64,000 nucleotides of DNA from contig NZ_BSYJ01000003.1 of the NCBI RefSeq assembly GCF_030270605.1, positions 248,001 to 312,000 on the forward strand, read 5' to 3'. Shown piece by piece: positions 8,997 to 18,031 of the stretch; within the stretch, counting starts at the first letter, position 1; each line of letters starts with the position of its first letter. The notes beneath the pieces are model-generated. The model was not told where the DNA came from and did no database searches. It saw nothing but the letters and a program-made list of their open reading frames with translations. This DNA comes from Biformimicrobium ophioploci. Its GTDB lineage: Bacteria; Pseudomonadota; Gammaproteobacteria; Pseudomonadales; Cellvibrionaceae. The translations under genes and the position numbers were made by a program.

Positions 8997-9009
8997 TCGG
9001 AGGGGAGTT

Positions 9010-9543
9010 ATGAAGAAGGTTACGAATTTCGTTCTGTTTCAATTGGGGTGGCTTGTCGCAGTCGTCGGTGCCGCCTGGGGTTATCCCTGGGCGGGGCCGG
9101 CGGCAGCGCTCGTCCTTCTGTCTGTGCATCTCTGGCTTACCGACAGTCCCCGTGCGGAACTCGTCCTGGTGGCCGTTGCTGCAATACTCGGCACCGCCTG
9201 GGATTCGCTTTTGATTGTTGGTGGGCTGCTCGACTATCCGGAATGGTCATATTTGGTTGCACCAATCTGGATTACCGCACTGTGGGTGATGTTCGCCTGT
9301 ACCCTGAATGAATCGCTCGCGTGGCTCAAAGGCCGTTTCCAGCTGGCTATTGGTTTCGGTGCAATCGGTGGCCCGCTGGCTTATTTCGCTGCCGAGCGCC
9401 TGGGAGCTGTCACGATCGTAGAACCCCTGCAGCTTGCTCTCGCACTGGGTGTGGGTTGGGCGGCTTTTACACCGCTTCTGCTTTGGCTGGGCAGCTATCT
9501 CAGCATGCAGGTTTTTCCTGTCGCCAGCGGGGTCAAGCACTGA
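9010..9543 (+). CDS. DUF2878 family inner-membrane protein
   Basis: This 177-residue hydrophobic protein has five or six predicted membrane helices spread over its length. It matches the conserved pattern of DUF2878: FQLGWLVAVVGAAWG near the start, a WDSLL segment and an APIWITALWVMFACTLN stretch. Function is unknown. ATG 9010 follows a strong GGAGGGGAG site 13 bases after the upstream stop. The downstream gene begins one base after this stop, so the two are probably coupled. Confidence 0.75.
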   Translation: MKKVTNFVLFQLGWLVAVVGAAWGYPWAGPAAALVLLSVHLWLTDSPRAELVLVAVAAILGTAWDSLLIVGGLLDYPEWSYLVAPIWITALWVMFACTLNESLAWLKGRFQLAIGFGAIGGPLAYFAAERLGAVTIVEPLQLALALGVGWAAFTPLLLWLGSYLSMQVFPVASGVKH

Positions 9544-9544
9544 T

Positions 9545-10195
9545 ATGAGAACGTCGACTTTTGTTACTGCGATTTTTGCCTGCCTGGTCTTTGTATCGCC
9601 TTCGTGGGCGTCTGCGGCAATTGTGGATCGGGAGTGGAACTTTACCGCCTACCTGGATGGCAAGCCCATCGGTTATCACCGCTTCAGTCTCAAGCGCCAG
9701 GGGGAGCGGGCCTCCCTGTCATCGCGGGCCTCTTTCGATGTGAAGTTTCTGTTTTTTAATGCCTACCGATACCGCCACAGGGCGAACGAAGCCTGGGAGG
9801 GCGGATGCTTGCGCGAGTTTTCCTCCACCACCGATGACAATGGCAGGCAGTACCGGGTGGTAGGGCGCAAGGCTGGACAGGATTTCCTTCTCTCCAGCGC
9901 CGGCAGCCAATCCAGTCTGCCAGACTGTGTGATGACGTTCGCCTACTGGAACCCGGCGTTCCTCAAGCAGCCGGTACTGCTAAATAGCCAGAACGGCAGC
10001 TATGTGCCGGTTCAGGTCACTGAACGTGGGAGGGAGGCGATAACTGCCAAAGGGCGCGAGTACATCGCCACCCGGTATGAACTTTCAGCGGAGAAGCTGA
10101 ATATCAGCCTGTGGTATAGCGACGCCGGTGATTGGCTGGCGCTCGAATCGGTGACGGAGTCCGGAAGAGTCCTGCGGTACCGCCTTGATCAATGA
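9545..10195 (+). CDS. Secreted DUF6134-like protein
   Basis: This 216-residue protein has a Sec signal (hydrophobic core AIFACLVFVSPSWA, cleavage near residue 24). The mature part is predicted beta-rich, beginning REWNFTAYLDGKPIGYHRF. It resembles the DUF6134 family, found beside DUF2878 and Cfa-like genes elsewhere. The repeated beta-strand pattern suggests a periplasmic lipid-carrier or barrel-like fold, but that is inference. It starts one base after the DUF2878 stop, and its stop overlaps an in-frame ATG of the lipocalin gene. Confidence 0.65.
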   Translation: MRTSTFVTAIFACLVFVSPSWASAAIVDREWNFTAYLDGKPIGYHRFSLKRQGERASLSSRASFDVKFLFFNAYRYRHRANEAWEGGCLREFSSTTDDNGRQYRVVGRKAGQDFLLSSAGSQSSLPDCVMTFAYWNPAFLKQPVLLNSQNGSYVPVQVTERGREAITAKGREYIATRYELSAEKLNISLWYSDAGDWLALESVTESGRVLRYRLDQ

Positions 10196-10203
10196 GGATG
10201 ATT

Positions 10204-10731
10204 ATGAAAACACTTTTCAGATTAATTGCCGTAGTAGGTGTCGCGATGCTCTTCAGCGGGTGTGCTAATCGGGAGCCGATCCCGGTTGTGGACTATGTAG
10301 ACCTCAAGCGCTTCTCCGGGGATTGGTACGTTATCGCCTCTATCCCTACGCCCTTTGAGAAGAATGTGTTCAATGCCATTGAGTCGTATCGCCTTGACGA
10401 GCATGGAGACATGATCACCACCTTCACATATAACAAGGGTGGGTTTGATGGCGAGCGCAAGCAGCATGAGTTTCGGGGAATTGTCCTCGACGATCCCAGT
10501 AATGCGATCTGGAAGATGCAATTCTGGGGGCCGATTAAAGGCGATTACAAAATCTTTTATGTCGACCCCGAGTACAGGGTGACTGTAGTTGCGCGCGATC
10601 AGCGTGATTATGTGTGGATCATGGCCCGGGACTGGAAGCTCGCGCCAGAAAAAATGACGGAGCTGAGGCAAAAGCTGGAAGCCATTGGTTATGACCTGCA
10701 GGGGCTGAAAACCGTCCCGCAGAAATGGTAG
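10204..10731 (+). CDS. Outer-membrane lipocalin lipoprotein (Blc-like)
   Basis: The protein has about 175 residues. A lipoprotein signal ends in LFSGC, so it should be lipidated and lie in the envelope. The lipocalin signature G-x-W is seen in RFSGDWYVIASIP, and the family's second motif region appears as YRVTVVARDQRDYVWIMARD. Blc-type lipocalins bind fatty acids or lysophospholipids. ATG 10204 is preferred because GAGGA lies about eight bases upstream; ATG 10192 overlaps the previous stop. In this operon it may carry the modified lipids, which is inference. Confidence 0.85.
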   Translation: MKTLFRLIAVVGVAMLFSGCANREPIPVVDYVDLKRFSGDWYVIASIPTPFEKNVFNAIESYRLDEHGDMITTFTYNKGGFDGERKQHEFRGIVLDDPSNAIWKMQFWGPIKGDYKIFYVDPEYRVTVVARDQRDYVWIMARDWKLAPEKMTELRQKLEAIGYDLQGLKTVPQKW

Positions 10732-10738
10732 GTGGCTC

Positions 10739-12025
10739 TTGAAGATAGGAATCATCGGGACCGGTATTGCCGGTAATACCATCGCCTACAAGTTACGAGA
10801 AGAGCATGATATCACCGTGTTTGAGAGCGCGGGCTATGTAGGGGGCCATACCGCAACAGTAGAAGTGCAGGAGCCTGGTCGGGTGGATGCTTCCCTCGCG
10901 GTCGATACCGGCTTTATCGTATACAACGACCGCACTTACCCGGAGTTTTGCCAGATCCTCGACGCGCTCGATGTGCCGACCAAGCCCAGCGATATGAGTT
11001 TCTCCGTGCGCTGTGACCGGTCCGGGCTGGAATACAACGGCACCAGCATCAATGCGCTGTTCGCCCAGCGCCGCAACCTGATGCGGCCGGGCTTCTACCG
11101 CATGATCGGGGACATTCTGCGTTTCAACAGGGAGGCGCCCGCCTACCTGGAGCAGGGCGGGGCGGAGCAGTCGCTTGGAGATTTCGTCGCGACAGGCGGC
11201 TACTCCGACATGTTTCGGGACAAGTACCTGCTGCCCATGGGGGCAGCCATCTGGTCTGCCACCCGTGCATCTATGCTCGCCATGCCATCAAGATTTTTTA
11301 TACGCTTTTTTCAAAATCATGGTTTGCTCAGTTTGAAAGACAGGCCGGTGTGGCGGGTGATCGAGGGCGGCTCGCGAGAGTATGTGAGACGTATGGTGGA
11401 GGGCCACCGGGATCGCATATTGCTTGGGGAAGGAGTGGCGAGTGTCGTCCGTCGCCGGGACGGGATTATTGTCCGCACCACCATAGGGCGGACTTTCGAA
11501 TTCGACTACCTGTTTGTCGCCTGCCACAGTGACGACGCGCTTGCGCTGCTGGAAGACCCGAGCCCGGCGGAGCGCGAAGTACTCGGAGCCATCAACTACC
11601 AGGATAATGAAGTCGTATTGCATACCGATGCCGGGCTGTTGCCCCGCCGCAAGCGCGCGTGGGCTGCATGGAATGTTCGGGCTGCCAGCGATCCCGGGCC
11701 TGCCAGATTGACCTACAACATGAATATTCTGCAGGGCCATGAAAGCAGTACAACTTACTGTGTGACTCTGAATGATACCCGGTCGATCGACCCGGGAAAG
11801 ATCCTGCACACTGCAAACATGCGCCACCCTGTGTTTACTGAGTCGGCTACAGCGGCGCAGCAACGCCAGCAGGAAATCAACGGCCCATTGCGCACTTATT
11901 ATTGTGGCGCCTACTGGCGAAACGGCTTCCATGAAGATGGGGTTGTCAGTGCGTTAAAGGCGCTGGAGCACTTCGAGCAGAGGGTGCAGGAAAAATGCGA
12001 AGCGGAATCTATGAAGGCAATCTGA
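10739..12025 (+). CDS. FAD-dependent amine-oxidase-like oxidoreductase / desaturase
   Basis: This 428-residue protein begins with a Rossmann dinucleotide fold (MKIGIIGTGIAGNTIAYKL, GxGxxG) and the ESAGYVGGHTATVEV segment typical of the NAD(P)/FAD amine-oxidase and phytoene-desaturase superfamily. A C-terminal YWRNGFHEDGVVSALKAL completes the FAD site. The start is TTG at 10739, eight bases after AGGTGG; no upstream ATG is in frame. Homologues sit beside Cfa-like and DUF1365 genes in singlet-oxygen or light regulons, and a role in oxidising or desaturating a methylated acyl chain is plausible. The last 31 bases overlap the DUF1365 gene. Confidence 0.82.
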   Translation: MKIGIIGTGIAGNTIAYKLREEHDITVFESAGYVGGHTATVEVQEPGRVDASLAVDTGFIVYNDRTYPEFCQILDALDVPTKPSDMSFSVRCDRSGLEYNGTSINALFAQRRNLMRPGFYRMIGDILRFNREAPAYLEQGGAEQSLGDFVATGGYSDMFRDKYLLPMGAAIWSATRASMLAMPSRFFIRFFQNHGLLSLKDRPVWRVIEGGSREYVRRMVEGHRDRILLGEGVASVVRRRDGIIVRTTIGRTFEFDYLFVACHSDDALALLEDPSPAEREVLGAINYQDNEVVLHTDAGLLPRRKRAWAAWNVRAASDPGPARLTYNMNILQGHESSTTYCVTLNDTRSIDPGKILHTANMRHPVFTESATAAQQRQQEINGPLRTYYCGAYWRNGFHEDGVVSALKALEHFEQRVQEKCEAESMKAI

Positions 12026-12765
12026 GCCATGCGCGGCAGCAGCCCGCACGGCACAAGTTCAGCCAGCGCCTGTTCATGATGTACCTGGACCTGGACGAAT
12101 TGCCGACGCTGTTTTCAAAGCGATGGTTGTGGTCTGCAAGCGGACCCAATGTTGCGCGGTTCCGCCGGGAAGATCACATGGGGGATCCGCGTAAGCCGCT
12201 GAAGGAAGCCGTCGAAGAGCTGATACTGCAGGAGACCGGCAAAACGGTTCGTGGGCGTATCGGTCTGCTCACCCACCTTGGTTATTTTGGTTTCAGGTTC
12301 AACCCTATCAGTTTCTATTACTGTTTTGCTGACTGTGGTGATCTTCAGTTCATCGTCGCGGAAGTAAATAACACGCCCTGGGGAGAACAGTGCTGCTACC
12401 TGCTGGATCTGGACCAGGCGGATGGCGGCAAGGGGTACTGGCGGTGGCAGAGCGAGAAGAAAATGCATGTCTCGCCGTTCATGCCCATGGGTGTTGTGTA
12501 TAAGTGGCAGCTCAGTGCGCCGGCTAAAAATTTGCGTGTGCAGATTACCAATGAAATAGACGGACATGCCGTCTTCAGTGCCGGCATGAACCTGGTGCGC
12601 AAACCGATCACAGGACTGCAGTTGGCAAGAATCCTGCTTCGCTATCCACTGATGACGATGCAGGTGATGTTTATGATCCACTGGCATGCGTTGAGGCTCT
12701 GGCTGAAGCGCGTGCCGGTTGTGACGCATCCAAGAAAAATGGCTCAGAGGGGAGGGAAGGTATGA
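11995..12765 (+). CDS. DUF1365 family protein
   Basis: This 256-residue protein has the DUF1365 hallmarks: an N-terminal GIYEGNLSHARQQPARHKF, a FGFRFNPISFYYCF core, and VEVNNTPWGEQ-like residues (here VAEVNNTPWGEQCCYLL). Function is not established, but the family almost always accompanies a Cfa-like methyltransferase and an amine-oxidase-like flavoprotein, as here. It starts inside the upstream gene behind an AGGAA site and overlaps the next gene by four bases (ATGA), which shows tight coupling. Confidence 0.85.
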   Translation: MRSGIYEGNLSHARQQPARHKFSQRLFMMYLDLDELPTLFSKRWLWSASGPNVARFRREDHMGDPRKPLKEAVEELILQETGKTVRGRIGLLTHLGYFGFRFNPISFYYCFADCGDLQFIVAEVNNTPWGEQCCYLLDLDQADGGKGYWRWQSEKKMHVSPFMPMGVVYKWQLSAPAKNLRVQITNEIDGHAVFSAGMNLVRKPITGLQLARILLRYPLMTMQVMFMIHWHALRLWLKRVPVVTHPRKMAQRGGKV

Positions 12766-14039
12766 AGTCTGTGGCCGTTAACTCAAGCAAGGTGCTCTCG
12801 GGCACGCGCAAGCCACGTATGTCTTCCAGGTTCGCCCGGGCCGCGGTGCTTGGCAAACTTGCAGGGCTGCGCGGCGGTTCGCTGGTAGTGGAAGAGGATG
12901 GGGAACGGCAGGCCTTTGGCGAAGTGAATGCCAATTCGGGTATCCATGTCACTATTGTCGTGAAGGACAGCCGCTTTTATCGCGAGATTGCTTTTGGTGG
13001 CTCTATCGGGGTGGGCGAGGCTTATATGCTCGGGTACTGGTCCTGCTCCAGCCTGACCAACCTGGTGCGACTGTTTGTGCGCAATCGCGAGCTGCTCGAG
13101 GGCCTCGAGGGCGGCCTGGCAATGCTGAGCAAGCCCCTGTTCCATCTGTTCGCCTGGGCCAACAGGAATTCCCGGGACGGTAGCCGCCGCAACATTTCCG
13201 CGCACTACGACCTGGGTAACGAGTTTTTCCGGCTGTGGCTGGACGAGCGCATGATGTACTCCTCGGCGGTGTTTGAGGACCCTGCCATGTCCCTTGAGCA
13301 GGCGTCAGAAGCCAAGCTCCGGCGGATCTGTGAGAAATTGGCCCTGTCGGAGAAAGATCACCTGCTGGAGATCGGCACCGGCTGGGGCGGCCTGGCTATC
13401 TACGCTGCCGGCAACTATGGCTGCCGGGTTACTACCACTACCATCTCCCGTGAGCAGTACGAGGAGGCCAAGGCGCGCATCAAGGCTGCGGGCCTTCAGG
13501 ATCGGGTCACCCTTTTGCTGGAAGATTACCGGGACCTGAAGGGTCAGTATGACAAGCTGGTTTCCGTTGAGATGATCGAGGCAATCGGTCACCAGTACCT
13601 GGACACTTATTTCAAAAAATGTGCAAGCTTGCTCAAGCCCGATGGCCTGATGCTGCTGCAGTCCATCACCATCAATGACCAGCGCTATGAGGCGGCGAAG
13701 AAATCTGTCGATTTTATCCAGCGCTACATTTTCCCGGGCGGCTGCCTGATGTCGGTCACTGCCATGGCTGAGGCTCTGACTCGCGTGACGGACATGCGGA
13801 TTTTCCACCTCGACGATATTGGCCCGCACTATGCGCGGACGCTGGCAGCCTGGCGCGAGCGTTTCTGGGGCAAGGTCAGGGAAATCCGTGACATGGGGTA
13901 TCCGGAAGAGTTCCTCCGTATGTGGGACTACTACTTCTGCTATTGCGAGGGTGCCTTTATTGAGCGCTATATAGGTGATGTACAGCTGTTGCTGACCAAG
14001 CCCCTGGCAAGGCGCGCTGCGCTGGCAGAGTCCTCCTAG
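12762..14039 (+). CDS. Cyclopropane-fatty-acyl-phospholipid synthase-type methyltransferase
   Basis: This 425-residue protein has the full Cfa architecture: an N-terminal lipid-binding domain (about 1-135), then a SAM-binding class I fold with ISAHYDLGNEFFRLWLD, motif I LLEIGTGWGGLAIYAA, VSVEMIEAIGHQYLDTYF and FIQRYIFPGGCLMS. It should transfer a methyl(ene) from SAM to a cis double bond of membrane phospholipid acyl chains. It may instead make methyl-branched or furan-fatty-acid precursors like the related methyltransferases of Rhodobacter. It is the last gene of the photoreceptor operon. No terminator is visible before tolQ, 188 bases on. Confidence 0.88.
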   Translation: MKSVAVNSSKVLSGTRKPRMSSRFARAAVLGKLAGLRGGSLVVEEDGERQAFGEVNANSGIHVTIVVKDSRFYREIAFGGSIGVGEAYMLGYWSCSSLTNLVRLFVRNRELLEGLEGGLAMLSKPLFHLFAWANRNSRDGSRRNISAHYDLGNEFFRLWLDERMMYSSAVFEDPAMSLEQASEAKLRRICEKLALSEKDHLLEIGTGWGGLAIYAAGNYGCRVTTTTISREQYEEAKARIKAAGLQDRVTLLLEDYRDLKGQYDKLVSVEMIEAIGHQYLDTYFKKCASLLKPDGLMLLQSITINDQRYEAAKKSVDFIQRYIFPGGCLMSVTAMAEALTRVTDMRIFHLDDIGPHYARTLAAWRERFWGKVREIRDMGYPEEFLRMWDYYFCYCEGAFIERYIGDVQLLLTKPLARRAALAESS

Positions 14040-14102
14040 CCAGCCCCTGAATGCGCACCGGGAAGTGTTAAATCTGTAGCAACAACGGGCCAAACCGTGT
14101 GT

Positions 14103-14126
14103 TATATTCTGGCGGATAAATATCCG
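14103..14126 (+). promoter_or_regulatory. Possible tolQ promoter with palindrome at the start point
   Basis: TATATT (14103-14108) could be a -10 box, though no good -35 is seen. The perfect palindrome CGGATA-AA-TATCCG (14113-14126) lies where transcription would begin. It could be an operator or a weak hairpin. Confidence 0.3.
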
Positions 14127-14227
14127 TCGGGATTTGGCGCACGACTGAACTGCTCGGTAAGAGTGGTGTCTCAGTCACTGTCGTCGCCGTCCGGCACGAA
14201 ATAACGATGTAGACCGAGATACCGAAT

Positions 14228-14914
14228 ATGACGCAAGGTGAGACCCTTTCCCTCTGGGCTCTGGTGGAGAATGCCAGCCTGCTGGTCCAGTTGGTGATGC
14301 TGACACTGGTCTTGGCTTCCATTTTTTCCTGGGTACTGATCATCCAGCGCGGCGGCTATATGTCGCGCGCGCGCAAGGACCTGGTGCAGTTCGAACACGA
14401 TTTCTGGTCCGGTGCCGACCTTAACCAGCTGTTCCGGGATGGTAACGAGCGCTCGGAGAAGGGCCTGGTGCACGGGGTTGAGTCCATTTTCCGTGCAGGC
14501 TTCACTGAATTTGCCCGCCTGCGCCAGCAGGGCAGGGCCGACCCGGACGCGATCATGGAGGGCACCCAGCGCGCCATGCGGGTGGCGCTGTCCCGTGAGC
14601 AGGAGCGCCTCGAGCAGCATCTGCCGTTCCTCGCCAGCGTCGGCTCGGTTAGCCCCTATATCGGCCTGTTCGGTACCGTCTGGGGCATCATGAATTCTTT
14701 CCGCGGCCTGGCCACCATGCACCAGGCCACTATTGCCACGGTTGCGCCGGGTATCAGTGAGGCGCTGGTGGCAACTGCCATGGGTCTGTTTGCGGCGATC
14801 CCTGCGGTAATGGCGTACAACCGCTTCAGCTCCCGCGCCGAGCGCCTGCTGGTGGGTTATGAAACCTTTGCCGAGGAGTTTTCCGCAATCCTGCATCGCA
14901 AGGTTCATGCCTGA
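14228..14914 (+). CDS. tolQ: Tol-Pal inner-membrane protein TolQ
   Basis: This 228-residue MotA/TolQ/ExbB proton-channel protein has three membrane helices (about residues 17-37, 135-157 and 168-190). The conserved segments FLASVGSVSPYIGLFGTVWG and GISEALVATAMGLFAAIP are intact. With TolR it uses the proton motive force to energise TolA for outer-membrane constriction at division. It is followed by tolR after 20 bases. Length equals the E. coli protein (230). Confidence 0.97.
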   Translation: MTQGETLSLWALVENASLLVQLVMLTLVLASIFSWVLIIQRGGYMSRARKDLVQFEHDFWSGADLNQLFRDGNERSEKGLVHGVESIFRAGFTEFARLRQQGRADPDAIMEGTQRAMRVALSREQERLEQHLPFLASVGSVSPYIGLFGTVWGIMNSFRGLATMHQATIATVAPGISEALVATAMGLFAAIPAVMAYNRFSSRAERLLVGYETFAEEFSAILHRKVHA

Positions 14915-14934
14915 TTTTCGGCTGGAGTTAACCA

Positions 14935-15366
14935 ATGAGTAGCGAATTTCGCCGAACGCCGAAGAAGAAGCTGGTTGCCGACATCAACGTGGTGCCCTAC
15001 ATCGATGTGATGCTGGTGCTGCTGGTGGTGTTCATGGTGACCGCGCCGCTGCTGATGCAGGGCGTGAAAGTGGACCTGCCGGATGCCCCGTCCGCGCCGA
15101 TCGACAACCAGGACGAGGAGCCGCTGATTGTATCTGTACGCCCGGATGGCACCTACTACCTGAATATCGGCAAGGACGAGAAAACTGCGCGGCCGCTGGC
15201 TGAGATACGCGATACCGTTACCAAGATCCTGCGTCAGAAGCCCAATACGCCGGTGCTGGTGTGGGGGGATACCGCCACGGATTACGGCCTGGTAGTAGGG
15301 CTCATGACCGAGTTACAGAAGGCGGGCGCCAAGAGCGTTGGCCTGGTGACCGAGCCGCCCCAGTAG
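14935..15366 (+). CDS. tolR: Tol-Pal protein TolR
   Basis: This 143-residue ExbD/TolR-family protein has one membrane helix, INVVPYIDVMLVLLVVFMV. It contains the essential channel aspartate (D24, equivalent to E. coli D23), and a periplasmic dimerisation domain follows. It forms the stator with TolQ. The start follows GGAG and the gene ends 11 bases before tolA. Confidence 0.96.
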   Translation: MSSEFRRTPKKKLVADINVVPYIDVMLVLLVVFMVTAPLLMQGVKVDLPDAPSAPIDNQDEEPLIVSVRPDGTYYLNIGKDEKTARPLAEIRDTVTKILRQKPNTPVLVWGDTATDYGLVVGLMTELQKAGAKSVGLVTEPPQ

Positions 15367-15377
15367 CGGAACCCGGC

Positions 15378-16136
15378 ATGAACGATCGCAAGTCTTACCT
15401 GTTCCCGATCCTCGTCAGTGTTGCCTTGCACGGTCTGCTGGTGGCCGTGCTGTCCTTCGGCTGGGAGGCCACTTCCAAGCCGACCCCGCGCACCATGCCC
15501 AAGTTCGTGGAGGCGAAGCTTGTGACTGTGGAGCCCAAGGTGAAGCAGAAGAAGGCTCCGCGCAAGAAAGTCGACCTGGAGAAGCGTCGCCAGGAACAGG
15601 CCGCGCGCAAGAAACGCGAAGAGGCGGAGAAGCGCCGCAAGGCGGCTGTCGCGCGCAAGAAGAAGCAAGAGGCCGAGCGCAAGAAGAAGGAAGAGCAGGA
15701 GCGCAAGCGTCGCGAGGACGAAGCGCGCAAGAAAAAGCGCGAGGAAGAGCTCAGAAAGCAACGTGCGAGTGCCTTTGAGGACGCATTGCTGGAGGAAGAA
15801 GACCTGCTCGATGCAGAGGAAGATCTGGTCCAGTCCACATCCATCATGGCGTCCATCGAGCGGCGGATTACCGAGAACTGGAGTCGTCCACCAAGCGCCC
15901 GCAACGGCATGCAGACAATCCTCAATATCCAGCTGGTGCCCACCGGTCGCGTAACCGCGGTGAATGTGGTGAAATCGTCGGGTAACAGTGCATTTGACCG
16001 CTCAGCCCAGCAGGCGGTAAAGAAAGTGGAGTCATTCCCGGAAGTGGCAAAGCTGGCCCGGGAGAACCCGGGTTTGTTCGAGCGCAATTTCCGCAGCCTG
16101 AACCTTAATTTCCAACCTGAAGACCTAAGGCAGTAA
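15378..16136 (+). CDS. tolA: Tol-Pal protein TolA
   Basis: This 252-residue protein links the inner and outer membranes. It has an N-terminal membrane anchor ([20 protein letters not shown]), a long Lys/Arg/Glu/Ala coiled-coil (about residues 50-150) and a C-terminal TonB/TolA domain (about 160-250). The E. coli protein is 421 residues; this one is shorter because of the helical middle domain. ATG 15378 directly begins the anchor; a longer frame open from 15261 overlaps tolR and is not used. Its stop overlaps the tolB start by one base (TAATG). Confidence 0.94.
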   Translation: MNDRKSYLFPILVSVALHGLLVAVLSFGWEATSKPTPRTMPKFVEAKLVTVEPKVKQKKAPRKKVDLEKRRQEQAARKKREEAEKRRKAAVARKKKQEAERKKKEEQERKRREDEARKKKREEELRKQRASAFEDALLEEEDLLDAEEDLVQSTSIMASIERRITENWSRPPSARNGMQTILNIQLVPTGRVTAVNVVKSSGNSAFDRSAQQAVKKVESFPEVAKLARENPGLFERNFRSLNLNFQPEDLRQ

Positions 16137-17440
16137 TGAATAAAAAAATCGTGCTTTGGATGGGGCTGGTGGTTTCACTGGTGTTTGGCAATGTCGCCAA
16201 TGCCCAGTTGACCATCGATATCAAGCAGGGGGTGGATAATCCCACCTCCATCGCCGTGGTGCCGTTCGACTGGCAGGGCTCCGGCATCCTGCCCGAGGAT
16301 GTGTCCCGCATTGTGAATGCGGACCTGCGCCTCAGCGGCCAGTTCGCACCGGTACCGGCGCAGGACATGCTCTCGTTCCCCAAGTCCCCGCAGGACATAA
16401 CCTATCGCGACTGGCGTGTTCTCGGTACTGAATATGTGGTGACCGGCCGCATCCAGCCGCAGGCGGGTGGTAACTATCTGCTGTCGTTCGAGCTGGTGAG
16501 TGTGCTGGACCAGCGCCAGGTGTTCACCACCAAGCAGGTGACCGGCGGGCAGAACCAGCTGCGCGACCTGGCCCACTATGTTTCAGACCAGGTTTACGAA
16601 GCGATTACCGGTATCCGCGGCGCCTTCTCTACCCAGATGATCTATATCCAGGCGGAGCGCGACCAGCGCGGGGTGGATACTTTCTACCTGATGCTCTCGG
16701 ATGCCGATGGCGCGCGCCCGCGTCAGCTGCGCCGCTCCAGCAAGCCAATGATGTCTCCAATGTGGTCGCCGGATGGGCAAAAAGTAGCCTATGTTTCTTT
16801 CGAAACCGGTCGCTCCGCAATCTTCATCGAGCGCATCGATGGGTCTGATCGCCAGCAGATCACCAACTTCAAGGGCATCAACGGTTCGCCGGCCTGGTCC
16901 CCGGACGGTAGTAAGCTGGCCCTGGTGCTGTCCAAGGACGGTAACCCGGAGATCTATATCATGGATCTCGTCACCCGCAAGCTCACCCGGATGACCCGTC
17001 ACTTTGCGATCGATACCGAACCAAACTGGATGCCGGATGGAAAATCCATTGTTTTTACCTCTGATCGGGGAGGTAGGCCACAAATTTACCAGTTGACCCT
17101 TGCCACGGGGCAAGTAGACCGCTTAACCTTCGATGGCGACTATAATGCGCGACCTCGGGTTTCTCCGGATGGTAAGACGCTGGTGATGGTGCACAGGTCC
17201 CAGGGGGTGTTTCATATCGCCACCATGGACATCAACACCGGATACCTGCGTGTCCTGACGGAGACCCGGCTCGACGAATCGCCAAGTGTTGCACCAAATG
17301 GCGCGATGCTGATGTACGCGACCAAGCGGGGGGATAAAGGTATTCTGGCAGCTGTATCGCTGGATGCAGGGGTTAAATATCGACTGCCGTCGCAGCGCGG
17401 AGACGTGCGCGAACCGGCATGGTCGCCGTTTTTCAATTAG
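16136..17440 (+). CDS. tolB: Tol-Pal periplasmic protein TolB
   Basis: This 434-residue protein has a Sec signal ([18 protein letters not shown], cleavage near residue 23). An N-terminal alpha/beta domain (about 25-160) is followed by a six-bladed beta-propeller with repeated WSPDG motifs ([27 protein letters not shown] and others). It binds Pal and TolA in the periplasm. Length and domain order match E. coli TolB (430). Confidence 0.97.
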   Translation: MNKKIVLWMGLVVSLVFGNVANAQLTIDIKQGVDNPTSIAVVPFDWQGSGILPEDVSRIVNADLRLSGQFAPVPAQDMLSFPKSPQDITYRDWRVLGTEYVVTGRIQPQAGGNYLLSFELVSVLDQRQVFTTKQVTGGQNQLRDLAHYVSDQVYEAITGIRGAFSTQMIYIQAERDQRGVDTFYLMLSDADGARPRQLRRSSKPMMSPMWSPDGQKVAYVSFETGRSAIFIERIDGSDRQQITNFKGINGSPAWSPDGSKLALVLSKDGNPEIYIMDLVTRKLTRMTRHFAIDTEPNWMPDGKSIVFTSDRGGRPQIYQLTLATGQVDRLTFDGDYNARPRVSPDGKTLVMVHRSQGVFHIATMDINTGYLRVLTETRLDESPSVAPNGAMLMYATKRGDKGILAAVSLDAGVKYRLPSQRGDVREPAWSPFFN

Positions 17441-17499
17441 TTGGTTTTATTGGAAAGTGGAGCTCACCGGATGTCTGGTGGGCGCAAACTAAAAAAATA

Positions 17500-17514
17500 G
17501 CGGTTAAAAACCGC
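17500..17514. other. Small hairpin in the tolB-pal intergenic region
   Basis: GCGGTT-aaa-AACCGC is a perfect six-base stem 31 bases before pal. There is no T-run, so it is more likely an mRNA processing or stability element separating the abundant pal message from tolB than a terminator. Confidence 0.4.
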
Positions 17515-17544
17515 GGATTTCTTACTCACTAGCAGGAGTTGCTC

Positions 17545-18024
17545 ATGTTGAAATCTGTTAAAAATGGGGTGGGCCTGGCTGCACTGGTAGCCGTACTTGC
17601 CGGTTGTTCTTCTACTGACACCCAGAATACCAGCGAGTCTGCGCTGAATGCTGGCAGTACTGTGACCCCGGAAGTTACTACTCCGGTAGAGCAGGAAGTT
17701 GTAAGCCTGGAAAACGTAATCTACTTCGACTTCGACAAGTCGCTGCTGCGTCCTGAAGTTCGCTCCCTGCTGGTTCAGCACGCTGAGCAGCTGAAGGCCA
17801 ACCCTTCCGCTCTGCGTCTGGAAGGTCACGCTTCTGAAGAAGGTACCCGTGAGTACAACCTGGCCCTGGGCGAGCGTCGTGCTAACGCGGTTCGCGACTT
17901 CCTGATCATGCAGGGCGTTGATGCGTCCAGCCTGGAAGTGATCAGCTACGGTGAAGAGCAGCCGGCCGTTCTCGGCAGCGACGAATCTGCTCGTTCCCAG
18001 AACCGTCGCGTAGTACTTAACTAA
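17545..18024 (+). CDS. pal: Peptidoglycan-associated lipoprotein Pal
   Basis: This 159-residue outer-membrane lipoprotein has lipobox LAGC with Cys21. After a flexible Ser/Thr linker it has an OmpA-like peptidoglycan-binding domain: VIYFDFDKSLLRPE, then LEGHASEEGTREYNLALGER and RRANAVRDFL. It ties the outer membrane to peptidoglycan and receives TolB. The ATG at 17545 is chosen over TTG 17539 because AGGAG is six bases before it. Codon choice is more restricted than in neighbouring genes, as expected for an abundant protein. Confidence 0.97.
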   Translation: MLKSVKNGVGLAALVAVLAGCSSTDTQNTSESALNAGSTVTPEVTTPVEQEVVSLENVIYFDFDKSLLRPEVRSLLVQHAEQLKANPSALRLEGHASEEGTREYNLALGERRANAVRDFLIMQGVDASSLEVISYGEEQPAVLGSDESARSQNRRVVLN

Positions 18025-18031
18025 TCCCCGG

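Noticed and set aside
15261-15377. A longer TolA beginning at 15261
   Set aside because: It overlaps tolR by over 100 bases and would put 39 unrelated residues before the membrane anchor.
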